A stretch of DNA of 64,000 nucleotides from an uncultured Clostridia bacterium (GTDB taxonomy: Bacteria; Bacillota; Clostridia; TANB77; CAG-508), in the NCBI GenBank assembly GCA_934129745.1, contig CAKOWZ010000001.1, positions 248,001 to 312,000 on the forward strand, written 5' to 3'. This document shows, piece after piece, positions 17,025 through 24,788 of the stretch. Both the position numbers and the translations under genes were made by a program. Positions within the stretch are counted from its first letter, which is position 1, and each line of letters starts with the position of its first letter. The notes under the pieces were generated by a model that was given only the letters and a program-made list of their open reading frames with translations, had not been told where the DNA came from and ran no database searches.

Positions 17025-17819
17025 ATGGGAGAAGTTATTGTTATAACATCAGGAAAAGGTGGAGTTGGTAAAACAACAACAACAGCCAATTTAGGAGCAG
17101 CCCTTGCATTATGTGGAAAAAAAGTGGTTTTAATTGATACAGATATCGGATTAAGAAACTTAGATGTAGTAATGGGATTAGAAAATAGAATAGTATATGA
17201 TATAGTAGATGTTGTTGAAGAAAAGTGTAAATTAAAACAAGCATTAATAAGAGATAAACGTTTTGATGAATTGTTTTTATTACCAGCTGCTCAAACAAGA
17301 GATAAAAGTGCTGTAAATGAAGAACAAATGAGAGCATTAACAAATAAGTTAAAAGAAGAATTTGATTTTATTATTGTTGATTGTCCAGCAGGTATTGAAC
17401 AAGGTTTTAAAAATGCAATAGCAGGTGCCAACAGAGCAATTGTTGTTACAACAGCAGAAATTTCTTCTATTAGAGATGCAGACAGAATTATTGGTTTATT
17501 AGAAGCAGCTGAAATTAAAAATCCAGAATTAGTAATAAATCGTTTAAGACCAAACATGGTAAAAAGAGGAGAAATGATGGATGTCGAAGATATTGTGGAT
17601 CTACTTTCAATTGAATTAATTGGAGTTGTTCCAGATGATGAATATATCATAACACAAACTAACAAGGGTGAACCAGCAGTATCAAATAAAAAAGCTCCTT
17701 CTGGAAAATGTTATATGGAAATTGCAAGAAGAATATTAGGTGAAAATTTAGATGTAACTATTCCTGGTAGAGATGAGGGATTTTTCTCTAAGATATTTGG
17801 TGCTTTTAGAAGAAAATAA
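17025..17819 (+). CDS. minD: Septum-site determining ATPase MinD
   Basis: Membrane-associated ParA/MinD ATPase that positions the division site. The 264-residue protein carries the deviant Walker A motif SGKGGVGKTTTTANLG, the switch I region DIGLRNLDVVMGLENR, Walker B FIIVDCPAGIEQG, and a C-terminal amphipathic helix (FFSKIFGAFRRK) that binds membrane. The start is ATG 17025 with AGGAGG 8 bases before; the in-frame ATG at 16971 has no ribosome site. minE follows 23 bases later; minC is not next to it. Confidence 0.96.
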   Translation: MGEVIVITSGKGGVGKTTTTANLGAALALCGKKVVLIDTDIGLRNLDVVMGLENRIVYDIVDVVEEKCKLKQALIRDKRFDELFLLPAAQTRDKSAVNEEQMRALTNKLKEEFDFIIVDCPAGIEQGFKNAIAGANRAIVVTTAEISSIRDADRIIGLLEAAEIKNPELVINRLRPNMVKRGEMMDVEDIVDLLSIELIGVVPDDEYIITQTNKGEPAVSNKKAPSGKCYMEIARRILGENLDVTIPGRDEGFFSKIFGAFRRK

Positions 17820-17842
17820 TTACTGTTTTTGGAGGGATAAAA

Positions 17843-18397
17843 ATGTTAGATAATTTTACGACATTTCTTAAGAAAAAAGGAAAAAAAGAACAGACTGATA
17901 AATCTAAAAATGCTGCTAAAGAGAGACTTCATTTGGTTTTAATGCAAGATAGAGCTAATGTATCAGCTGATTTCCTTGAAATGATGAAAATGGAAATTGT
18001 TGATGTAATAAAAAAATATATCGATGTTGATGAAACTGACATGGATGTAAAATTGGAAAATAGAGTTAATGATGATGGTACATCAGGTGCACCAGCTTTA
18101 TATGCAAATATTCCAATTGTAGGTATTAATGAAGATAAGAAAAAAGAAAGTAATGAAATAACTAAAGCTAAACAAGCTGAATTAGAGGAAGAACAAAAAG
18201 CAGAAAAAGAAGTTAAAAAAACTACTAGAAAAACTACTAAAACTGCAAGTGATAAAAAGAAAGCAGTTTCTGCTAAAAAATCTACAACTAAAAAAGAAAC
18301 TACAGCTAAGGCAAAGGTTGCAAAAGTTGTTAAAGCTGCAAGTACTGGAGCTAAACGAGGTAGAAAACCTAAGGCTAAAGATGAAGAAACAAATTAA
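17843..18397 (+). CDS. minE: MinE with a long basic, histone-H1-like tail
   Basis: Residues 1-95 are an ordinary MinE: the contact helix (AKERLHLVLMQDRA), then MMKMEIVDVIKKYIDVDET. MinE proteins usually end near residue 90. Here an acidic/basic linker (about 100-118) leads into about 65 residues of Lys/Ala/Thr repeats (KKTTRKTTKTASDKKKA, AKAKVAKVVKAAS) and a final KRGRKPKAK, which resembles an AT-hook core or bacterial histone-H1-like proteins. The tail is in frame and ends at a normal stop. A role in nucleoid contact is inferred. GGAGGG precedes the ATG. Confidence 0.88.
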   Translation: MLDNFTTFLKKKGKKEQTDKSKNAAKERLHLVLMQDRANVSADFLEMMKMEIVDVIKKYIDVDETDMDVKLENRVNDDGTSGAPALYANIPIVGINEDKKKESNEITKAKQAELEEEQKAEKEVKKTTRKTTKTASDKKKAVSAKKSTTKKETTAKAKVAKVVKAASTGAKRGRKPKAKDEETN

Positions 18398-18407
18398 GTT
18401 GGATAGT

Positions 18408-18443
18408 TGTGGACAGTTGGGGACGCGTCCCCAACTGTCCACA
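18408..18443. repeat. 36-bp perfect palindrome, copy 1 of the GGGACGCGTCCC family
   Basis: A perfect inverted repeat without loop, centred on ACGCGT, with TGTGGACAGTTGGGG and its complement as arms. It lies directly after minE. Related copies are at 26573, 32519 and 48955, all intergenic and far GC-richer than the surroundings. Confidence 0.85.
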
Positions 18444-18592
18444 ATATATATGAAAATTAGGAGATAGTAATATCTCCTTTTTTCTTTTGCAAAATTTGAG
18501 TGTACATTATAAAATATGTATTAAATTTCTTGGTGAAAATAAGATACATAATCATTATGAAAGGTAAAGAAAAAATCTTAAAAAATATAGGG

Positions 18593-18640
18593 TAATAAGA
18601 AATGTCAATATAATAATTATTATATTGACATTTCTTATTA
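18593..18640. terminator. 48-bp perfect AT-rich palindrome, bidirectional terminator-like
   Basis: The arm TAATAAGAAATGTCAATATA and its exact complement form a long hairpin on either strand. It sits three bases beyond the stop of the minus-strand XRE gene and downstream of minE, so it could end both transcripts. Confidence 0.6.
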
Positions 18641-18643
18641 TGC

Positions 18644-18988
18644 TTATGTCCTTTTTTGTTTTTGATTGTAAAATTTTATCAAATCTAAGATAATTTCTTG
18701 ATTCGATGTATTTAAAGAGTAAAAGGCTGATAATTCTATATTATTTGTTAAAACATCGAAGTTAATATATTCATTCAACAGGTCGTTGGGAGTTAATTTA
18801 TATAAATTACATAATTTAATCAAAGTATCAATACTTCCTTTTGTTTTATTTCTTTCAATATCACTAATATATCTTGGCCCAAGTCCTAAAAGTTCAGCAA
18901 CCTTTTCTTGAGTTAAACCTAAAGCTTCTCGAGCTTTTTTCAATTTTTCACCATAGTTAATTTTGTATTCTATTTTATCAATTTTCAT
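18644..18988 (-). CDS. XRE-family regulator next to the Ubl island
   Basis: A 114-residue protein. Residues about 10-70 are a Cro/C1 HTH with KLKKAREALGLTQEKVAELL and LGPRYISDIERNKTKGS; the C-terminal 40 residues are helical with no recognised sensor domain. The true start is ATG 18988 (AAAGGTGAT upstream on the minus strand); the open frame extends 31 codons further without a ribosome site. It is divergent from the E1-JAB-Ubl operon. The intergenic region has two copies of ATATAGTAT (near 19006 and 19079) that could be operators. It is probably the island's regulator. Confidence 0.85.
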   Translation of the reverse strand: MKIDKIEYKINYGEKLKKAREALGLTQEKVAELLGLGPRYISDIERNKTKGSIDTLIKLCNLYKLTPNDLLNEYINFDVLTNNIELSAFYSLNTSNQEIILDLIKFYNQKQKRT

Positions 18989-19152
18989 TTTATCACCTTT
19001 AATAATATATAGTATGTATAAAAAAATATACATGACTTTAAAAACGAAATGATGCGGATAGAACAAATAAGACATATACATATAGTATATTCAAAAAGGT
19101 TATAAATATACATTAAATATGAATTTAAAAACACATTAATGAGGAAAAGATA

Positions 19153-19181
19153 TTGACAAGTATTTAAAAAGATGCTATATT
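19153..19181 (+). promoter_or_regulatory. Promoter of the E1-JAB-Ubl operon
   Basis: TTGACA at 19153-19158, a 17-base spacer and TATATT at 19176-19181. It is a near-consensus promoter 60 bases before the first gene. Confidence 0.8.
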
Positions 19182-19241
19182 ATGTATAACTGATAAAAGA
19201 AATTGCTAACAATGTTATATGAAATATAAGGAGGTGTAAAT

Positions 19242-20000
19242 TTGAACAAATTAGATGAACAGTATGAAAGGCAAATACGAATGAACGATATTGGAAAAAA
19301 TGGACAAGAGAAGATAAGGCACTGTAAAGTTTTAGTTGTAGGCTTAGGAGGATTGGGATCAATAGTAGCAACGCTTCTTATTAGAATGGGGATAGGAGAA
19401 ATTTGCACAATTGACGATGATGATGTAGATATTACAAATTTACAAAGACAGATTTTATACAATAAGCATGATGTTGGAAAAAATAAAATTAAATGTGGAG
19501 TAAGAAAATTAAAGCAAATTAATAATGTTACAAAAATTATTGGAATTAAAGGAAAAATTAATGAAAGTAACGTTGAAAGACTAGTTAAAGAATATGACAT
19601 TATAGTAGATTGTACAGATAACTATACTGTGAGGGGAATTTTGAATAGGGCTTGCATAAAGTATAAAAAAACATGCGTTTTTGGCACAGTAAGAGAGTTT
19701 GAAGGATATATTACAGTACTTTTAAATGGAAAAACTCCATGTTATGAATGTGTAATGGGAGATATTAGTAAATTAAAGAAAATGGACAATCAAAAGGAAA
19801 AAGTTGGTGTATTAGGTGCAACTGTTGGAGTTATTGCAAGTATGCAAGCTCTGGAAGTTGTAAAAGTTATTTTAAATTTGAATGATATAGCGACTGGAAA
19901 GTTAGTTATATTTAATGCATTGAAAAATGATATTCAAGTAATTAAATATTCAAAAAGAAAGGACTGTTTTTGTGAAAATGGAACAAAGATATACAATTAG
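19242..20000 (+). CDS. E1-like ThiF/MoeB-family adenylating enzyme
   Basis: Predicted to adenylate the C-terminal Gly of a ubiquitin-like/sulfur-carrier protein. The 252-residue protein shows the nucleotide loop GLGGLG (34-39), DDDVDITNLQRQI, the DCTDNYTVR motif (123-131), zinc ligands C167xxC170 and C242xC244, and VGVLGATVGVIASMQALEVVK. No Cys lies in the crossover loop (residues about 175-195) where many ThiF/E1 enzymes carry the catalytic Cys, so a MoeB-like adenylate-only mechanism is plausible. There is no rhodanese domain. It starts with TTG after AAGGAGGTG. Its 3' end overlaps the JAB gene by 29 bases, implying coupled translation. Confidence 0.9.
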   Translation: MNKLDEQYERQIRMNDIGKNGQEKIRHCKVLVVGLGGLGSIVATLLIRMGIGEICTIDDDDVDITNLQRQILYNKHDVGKNKIKCGVRKLKQINNVTKIIGIKGKINESNVERLVKEYDIIVDCTDNYTVRGILNRACIKYKKTCVFGTVREFEGYITVLLNGKTPCYECVMGDISKLKKMDNQKEKVGVLGATVGVIASMQALEVVKVILNLNDIATGKLVIFNALKNDIQVIKYSKRKDCFCENGTKIYN

Positions 20001-20532
20001 AAAAATTCTAATTTCTAAAGGAAATCTAGAAAAAATAGAAAATCATTGTATAAGGAAATTAAAAGGAATATATAAAGATAATGAAACAAAGGAAAAACAG
20101 GCATTTGGAATACTTATAGGAGAACAAATTAAAAATACTTTGAAAATTACTAAGGTTATACCATTAAGAGTAAATTATAGATATGACAGTCACGTGTCCG
20201 AGAGAATGAATAGACTAATAAAAAAGTATGCAATACCAGGAGGTTTAAATATAGAAGAACGTGCTTGGGCAATAAATCCTGTTGAAATTGCAGAAATTTT
20301 GAAAGGAATATCTAATAATGAAATATTTATTGGTACATATCATATGCATCATGATAAGTCGTGGAAAGGGGAATATCCTAAAGAGTTACCAACTAAACTG
20401 GATGGAGTGTTGGCAGAAAAAAGTGGTCTATACAATTTTATAATATATATAAATTCAGATAAAAGTAAAAATAAAGTGAGAGCTTTTTATGAATCAAAAG
20501 TCGAAAATGAAATTCATGTAGTAAAATGTTAA
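19972..20532 (+). CDS. JAB/MPN-type (JAMM) metallopeptidase, divergent
   Basis: A 187-residue protein of the Mov34/MPN/PAD-1 type. The metal motif appears as H124-x-H126 (TYHMHHDKS) with D144 in PTKLD. The gap between H126 and D144 is 17 residues, longer than the usual ten, and PT replaces the common PS. The Glu normally before GLLxG is Gln here (EKQAFGILIG), with a Glu two residues earlier. JAB enzymes cleave after Ubl Gly-Gly tails or remove Ubl adducts, as Mec+ does for CysO-cysteine. Start GTG 19972 is 8 bases after AAAGGA; ATG 19978 is the alternative. Activity is uncertain because of the altered Glu. Confidence 0.8.
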   Translation: MKMEQRYTIRKILISKGNLEKIENHCIRKLKGIYKDNETKEKQAFGILIGEQIKNTLKITKVIPLRVNYRYDSHVSERMNRLIKKYAIPGGLNIEERAWAINPVEIAEILKGISNNEIFIGTYHMHHDKSWKGEYPKELPTKLDGVLAEKSGLYNFIIYINSDKSKNKVRAFYESKVENEIHVVKC

Positions 20533-20559
20533 AATAGCTTTGTAGGAGGATTAGATAGA

Positions 20560-20808
20560 GTGAAGATAACAGTAAAATATTTTTTAAGTGTCGAAAAAAT
20601 AATGGAAAAAAGTTTTGATGAGTTTGTTTTTTCAAGTGAAAAAAGCTTAAAAGAATTATTAGAAAAAAACATTGAAAAAGAAAAAATGAAAGAAATAGAA
20701 AAAATAGCTTTAATTGTAACAAAAAATGGAGAAAATTGCAAGGATTTAGATGTTAACATAGAAAATGATGATGCTTTTTGTTTATTTCCTGCTATTTATG
20801 GAGGGTAA
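20560..20808 (+). CDS. Ubiquitin-like/MoaD-ThiS-type carrier protein ending in Gly-Gly
   Basis: An 82-residue small beta-grasp candidate. It opens with the beta strand MKITVKYFLSVEKIM, has a central Lys/Glu-rich helix and a late hydrophobic strand, and ends FPAIYGG, matching the conserved FPPVxGG tail of MoaD-like sulfur carriers. The Gly-Gly is already terminal, so no proteolytic maturation is needed. The helix region is unusually Lys/Glu-rich. It starts with GTG after GTAGGAGG and is followed after 5 bases by the PLP enzyme. With the E1 and JAB it makes a complete Ubl activation set. Confidence 0.85.
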   Translation: MKITVKYFLSVEKIMEKSFDEFVFSSEKSLKELLEKNIEKEKMKEIEKIALIVTKNGENCKDLDVNIENDDAFCLFPAIYGG

Positions 20809-20813
20809 TATAG

Positions 20814-21884
20814 ATGAAAAAAAGATATGATTTAAGAAGTGACACATGTACTTTACCAACAGAAGAAATGAGAAAAGCTATATATATGGCAGAAGTGGGA
20901 GAACAGGGATATTCAGAAGATATAGATACAAATAGATTAGAGGAATATTGTGCAAAATTATTTGGTAAAGAAGAAGGTGTTTTTATGCCTTCGGGTACAA
21001 TGAGCGATCAAGTGGCACTGAGATGTTGGACAAAATCAGGAGATGAAGTAATTACAGATGAAAGTTATCACATAAATTATTTTCAAGGAGCACAAACATG
21101 TGATATTGGAAAGGTTATTTTAAATACTTGCAAAACCAAGGATGGTATAATACATGTTTCTGATATAGAAGAAAGATTACATAGTAAAATGCATGGAGGG
21201 ACATTTACAAATACTAAATTGCTATTCTTGGAAAACACAATAAATACACATGGTGGAAATGTAGTACCTTTGGACGTGATAAGAGAAGATTATGAATATT
21301 GTAAAAACAGGGGAATTAATGTACATTTAGATGGAGAAAGAATTTTAAATGCATGTGTAGCTACAGGAAAACAACCTAGGGAATATGCTAAGTATACAGA
21401 CACAATAACTATGTCTTTTTCTAAAGGATTGGGAGCACCGTTTGGCTCTATTATTATGGGAGATAGAGATACTATGAAAAAAGCAAGATTATATAGAAGA
21501 TGGTATGGAGGACATATGCATCAATCTGGATTTATGGCAGCGGCAGCATTGTATGCTGTAACACATAATGTTGAACGATTGAAAGAAGACCATAAAAACA
21601 CCAGAATTTTATATAATATTATAAAAAAGGAAAACCCAGATATTGAAATAAATGAACCAATGACAAATATACTGATGATTAATATTAAAAGTCTAAATTG
21701 TAAGGCAGAAAGATTTGTACAAATTTGTAAAAAATCAAACATTTTGTTGTATCCATATAATGAGTATATTGTTAGAGCAATAATTTCATTAAATGTGAAC
21801 AAAGAAGATGTGGAATTTTGCGCAAAGGTTATAAATAAAGAGATAGCTGAAATAAAAAAAGTAAAAACAAATAAAAAGGTTTAA
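20814..21884 (+). CDS. PLP-dependent beta-eliminating lyase / L-threonine-aldolase family enzyme
   Basis: A 356-residue fold-type I PLP enzyme. The family signature RSDTCTLPTEEMRKA, MPSGTMSDQVALR, LENTINTHGG and HLDGER (Asp 173 binds the PLP nitrogen) lead to SFSKGLGAPFGS with the Schiff-base Lys at about 204, then YGGHMHQSGF. Family members cleave beta-hydroxy amino acids to glycine plus aldehyde or eliminate at C-beta. The usual DGAR is DGER here, next to the substrate-binding Arg, so substrate choice may differ. In this operon it may supply or use an amino acid, or act with a carrier thiocarboxylate; that is inference. The start overlaps nothing; GGAGGG precedes it. Confidence 0.88.
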   Translation: MKKRYDLRSDTCTLPTEEMRKAIYMAEVGEQGYSEDIDTNRLEEYCAKLFGKEEGVFMPSGTMSDQVALRCWTKSGDEVITDESYHINYFQGAQTCDIGKVILNTCKTKDGIIHVSDIEERLHSKMHGGTFTNTKLLFLENTINTHGGNVVPLDVIREDYEYCKNRGINVHLDGERILNACVATGKQPREYAKYTDTITMSFSKGLGAPFGSIIMGDRDTMKKARLYRRWYGGHMHQSGFMAAAALYAVTHNVERLKEDHKNTRILYNIIKKENPDIEINEPMTNILMINIKSLNCKAERFVQICKKSNILLYPYNEYIVRAIISLNVNKEDVEFCAKVINKEIAEIKKVKTNKKV

Positions 21885-21925
21885 GAATATAAAAAATTGT
21901 ATTTATTTGGAGAGGAAGTATTGTA

Positions 21926-23221
21926 ATGGAAAAGGATAAGAAAAATATATTGGTAGTGAATTTACAAAATCCAAGTCGAAAAAAACATTTTCAGGAATTA
22001 AAAAAATACGGAATTAATTTAATTTTAATGATGGATGATCCTACATGGGAATTAGACTATGCAGATATGTATTTTAAAGCAAATGTGCGTAATATAGAAG
22101 AATCTATAAAAAAAGCAAAAGAAATAAATGAAATGATTCATATTGATGGTGTTATTGCAATAGTTGAACATGCTGTACCTACTGCAGCTGCAATAGCTAA
22201 AGAATTGAATTTAACGTATATAAGTATCGAAACTTCATATAGAGCAAGAAATAAATTTGAGATGAAAGAAGCATACAAAAAGAATGGAATAAAAGTAGCA
22301 AAATATGAATTGATTTCTGAGTATAATGAAGCAAAGGAATTTGCGATAAAGAATGGATATCCTATTGTTTTAAAACCAATAATAGGTGGAGGAAGCATAT
22401 GTGTTGTAAAGATTAATAATGAAGATGAGTTAAGAAAATCATTTGATAAACTAAAAGAAGATATAAAAGATATATACTCTATTGATAGCATATATGATTC
22501 AACAGTAAAAAAGTATGGTGATAGAATTATTCTTGTAGAAGAATATATTGATGGAATAGAAATGAGTGTTGAATCTGTAATTTTTGATGGAAAAACAGAT
22601 GTACTTGCAATACATGAAAAAGAAATGTCTGGAGAAATAAATATATTCCCAGAAGCTTTTTTCTGCACACCGGCCAGTTTCTCTAAAAATATGCAACAAT
22701 ATATAATTGAGACAACTCAAAAATCTAATGAAGCATTAGGCATAAATTATGGGCTTACGCATACAGAATATAGATTAACAGAAAATAATGAATTATATAT
22801 ACTTGAAACTGGTGCAAGAATGGGAGGAGGACCAATTTTTGAGTCAGTATTGAATTCAACTGGTGTAAATATGATGCATGCTTTGATAGACATATCATTA
22901 GGAAAGCAACCGAAATATAAGAAATTTAAAAAACAAAAAGTTATAGCATCTTATTTATATTATTCATTAATACAAAAAGATGCTAAAATAACAAATATGC
23001 ATTTTGAAAATTTAGAAAAAGTAATAAATCATCCAAATTTAATAAAATTATATTTATATAGAAAAAATGGAGACATAATAAAAAAGAGCCATCAAACAAT
23101 GTCACATTCTCATATGTCTGTTACTGGAGAAACAAGAGAAGAAGCGATAAATTTGACACATGAATTATCAAAATATTTTAATTTCGAATTAGAAACAATA
23201 GATTCTAATGATAAAAAATAA
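21926..23221 (+). CDS. ATP-grasp carboxylate-amine ligase
   Basis: A 431-residue ATP-grasp enzyme like bacterial L-amino-acid ligases and peptide tailoring ligases. It has a pre-ATP-grasp Rossmann-like domain (1-110), NGYPIVLKPIIGGGSICVVK (ATP-binding Lys and Gly loop), IILVEEYIDGIEMSVESV, and the metal-binding end YILETGARMGGGPIFESV. It probably joins a carboxylate to an amine via an acyl phosphate. Its place after the Ubl and PLP genes, 41 bases downstream with GGAGAGG, suggests it belongs to the same pathway. The substrate cannot be read from the sequence. Confidence 0.85.
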   Translation: MEKDKKNILVVNLQNPSRKKHFQELKKYGINLILMMDDPTWELDYADMYFKANVRNIEESIKKAKEINEMIHIDGVIAIVEHAVPTAAAIAKELNLTYISIETSYRARNKFEMKEAYKKNGIKVAKYELISEYNEAKEFAIKNGYPIVLKPIIGGGSICVVKINNEDELRKSFDKLKEDIKDIYSIDSIYDSTVKKYGDRIILVEEYIDGIEMSVESVIFDGKTDVLAIHEKEMSGEINIFPEAFFCTPASFSKNMQQYIIETTQKSNEALGINYGLTHTEYRLTENNELYILETGARMGGGPIFESVLNSTGVNMMHALIDISLGKQPKYKKFKKQKVIASYLYYSLIQKDAKITNMHFENLEKVINHPNLIKLYLYRKNGDIIKKSHQTMSHSHMSVTGETREEAINLTHELSKYFNFELETIDSNDKK

Positions 23222-23321
23222 TATAAAATTTCTAATTTATTAGGAATTATTATATAAATCAAACATGAAAGAGGTAAAAGAACTTAACCCAGCTTTTACA
23301 AAGATTAAGGAGGAAATTTTT

Positions 23322-24728
23322 ATGAAAAAAACAAAAATTATATGTAGTATTGGACCAGCTAGTGATAATATATCAATAATGACTGATATGGTAAGAAATG
23401 GAATGAATGTTGCAAGAATTAATTGTTCACATGCTACAGTTGAGGAAAAAGTATCTGTGACTAATACTGTTAAGGAGGTTAGAAAAATAACTGGTGAACA
23501 AATTGCTATTGCATATGATACAAAAGGTCCTGAGTTTAGAAGTGGTATGCTAGAAAACAATGAAATTGATTTAGTTGAAGGAAAAATAATTAGAGTTGTA
23601 AAGGAAAATGTATTAGGAAATGAAGAAAGAATTAGTGTAAATCATCCACAAGCACTCGATTCTTTAAAGATTGGTTCTTATATATTGTTGCAAAATGGAT
23701 TAATGAAAATTGAAGTTATTTCAAAAGAAGAAGATGGAGTTACATGTAAAATAATAAATGGAGGAAAATTAGGAAACAAGAAAAGCATTTGTGCACCGGG
23801 AATTCATTTGAATATTCCGTTTATAAGTGAAGATGATAAAAATGACTTAATATATGCATGTAAAAATGACTGTGATTTTATATTCTTATCATTTGTAACT
23901 GAAAAAGAAAATGTATTAGCAGTTAAAAAAATTCTAAAAGAATTTAATAGAACAGATATTAAAATAATTTCTAAAATAGAAAGTCAAACAGGTTATGACA
24001 AATTAGAGGAAATTATTGAAGTTAGTGATGGAATTATGGTAGGTCGTGGAGATTTAGGAGACGAAATAGATATAGGAAATTTGCCAATATATCAAAAAAA
24101 TATAATAAAAAGATGCAGAGAAAAGGGAAAAACAGTTATAGTTGCTACAGAAATGCTTGATTCTATGATAAATAGTGCAAGACCAACAAGAGCAGAAGTA
24201 TTAGATGTTGCAAATGCTGTATTAGATGGTACAGATGCTGTTATGTTGTCAGGTGAAACAACAGTAGGTAAATATCCTAGACAAGTTGTTAAATTTATGG
24301 CTCAAATATGTGAGAAAGCAGAGCAATATTATGATTATAATAAACAATTTGCCAGTGATAGAGATAGTACAGTAACAGAAACTGTTGCTAATAGTGTTAT
24401 AAATGCATCAAAATTTTTAGATACTAAGCTAATAGTTGCTTCAACTGAAACAGGAGATACGGCAAAAGTTATTAGTAATTTAAAACCAAAAAGTTTGATT
24501 ATGGCAGCAACTCCAACTGAAACAATTGCAAGATCTTTAGCCTTAAGTTATGCAGTATATCCTGTTGTCGTAAAAAATAATAGTAATACAGATGAAATGA
24601 TCAAAACTGTAAAAGAACATGCAAAAAAAGAATTTAATTTAAAACAAGGAGATAAAATAATTATTACAGGTGGATTTCCTAAATGTGGAAAACAATTAAC
24701 AAATCTTATGAAAGTAGAAGAAATTTAA
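23322..24728 (+). CDS. Pyruvate kinase-family protein, divergent
   Basis: A 468-residue homologue of pyruvate kinase (PEP + ADP to pyruvate + ATP). Recognisable motifs are KIICSIGPAS, ARINCSHAT (usually NFSHG), DTKGPEFR, ISKIES, GIMVGRGDLGDE (usually MVARGDLG), ATEMLDSM (usually TQMLESM) and PTRAEVLDVANAVLDGTDAV. The changes at FS, AR and TQ suggest a paralogue rather than the main glycolytic enzyme. It sits inside the Ubl/ATP-grasp island and ends with a terminator. It could regenerate ATP or handle a PEP-like substrate. ATG 23322 follows AAGGAGG; the open frame upstream has no ribosome site. Not naming it pyk is deliberate. Confidence 0.8.
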   Translation: MKKTKIICSIGPASDNISIMTDMVRNGMNVARINCSHATVEEKVSVTNTVKEVRKITGEQIAIAYDTKGPEFRSGMLENNEIDLVEGKIIRVVKENVLGNEERISVNHPQALDSLKIGSYILLQNGLMKIEVISKEEDGVTCKIINGGKLGNKKSICAPGIHLNIPFISEDDKNDLIYACKNDCDFIFLSFVTEKENVLAVKKILKEFNRTDIKIISKIESQTGYDKLEEIIEVSDGIMVGRGDLGDEIDIGNLPIYQKNIIKRCREKGKTVIVATEMLDSMINSARPTRAEVLDVANAVLDGTDAVMLSGETTVGKYPRQVVKFMAQICEKAEQYYDYNKQFASDRDSTVTETVANSVINASKFLDTKLIVASTETGDTAKVISNLKPKSLIMAATPTETIARSLALSYAVYPVVVKNNSNTDEMIKTVKEHAKKEFNLKQGDKIIITGGFPKCGKQLTNLMKVEEI

Positions 24729-24731
24729 ATG

Positions 24732-24760
24732 TAAGTGTAGTTCATTTCGAACTACACTTA
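24732..24760 (+). terminator. Hairpin after the pyruvate kinase-like gene
   Basis: TAAGTGTAGTTC pairs with GAACTACACTTA across a five-base loop; the T run after it is weak, so it may attenuate rather than fully stop transcription. Confidence 0.65.
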
Positions 24761-24788
24761 TTTAATATTTTAAGGAAAGGCTAAGCTT

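Noticed and set aside
18249..18467. A 72-codon frame over the minE tail and the first palindrome
   Set aside because: It is an alternative frame of the Lys-rich minE end; its product is a Leu/Lys/Gln low-complexity string and it has no credible start.
19242..20808. A thiamine or molybdopterin pathway (ThiF/ThiS or MoeB/MoaD)
   Set aside because: No thiG, thiH, thiC, moaA or moaE lies nearby, and the partners are a JAB peptidase, PLP lyase, ATP-grasp and amidoligase.
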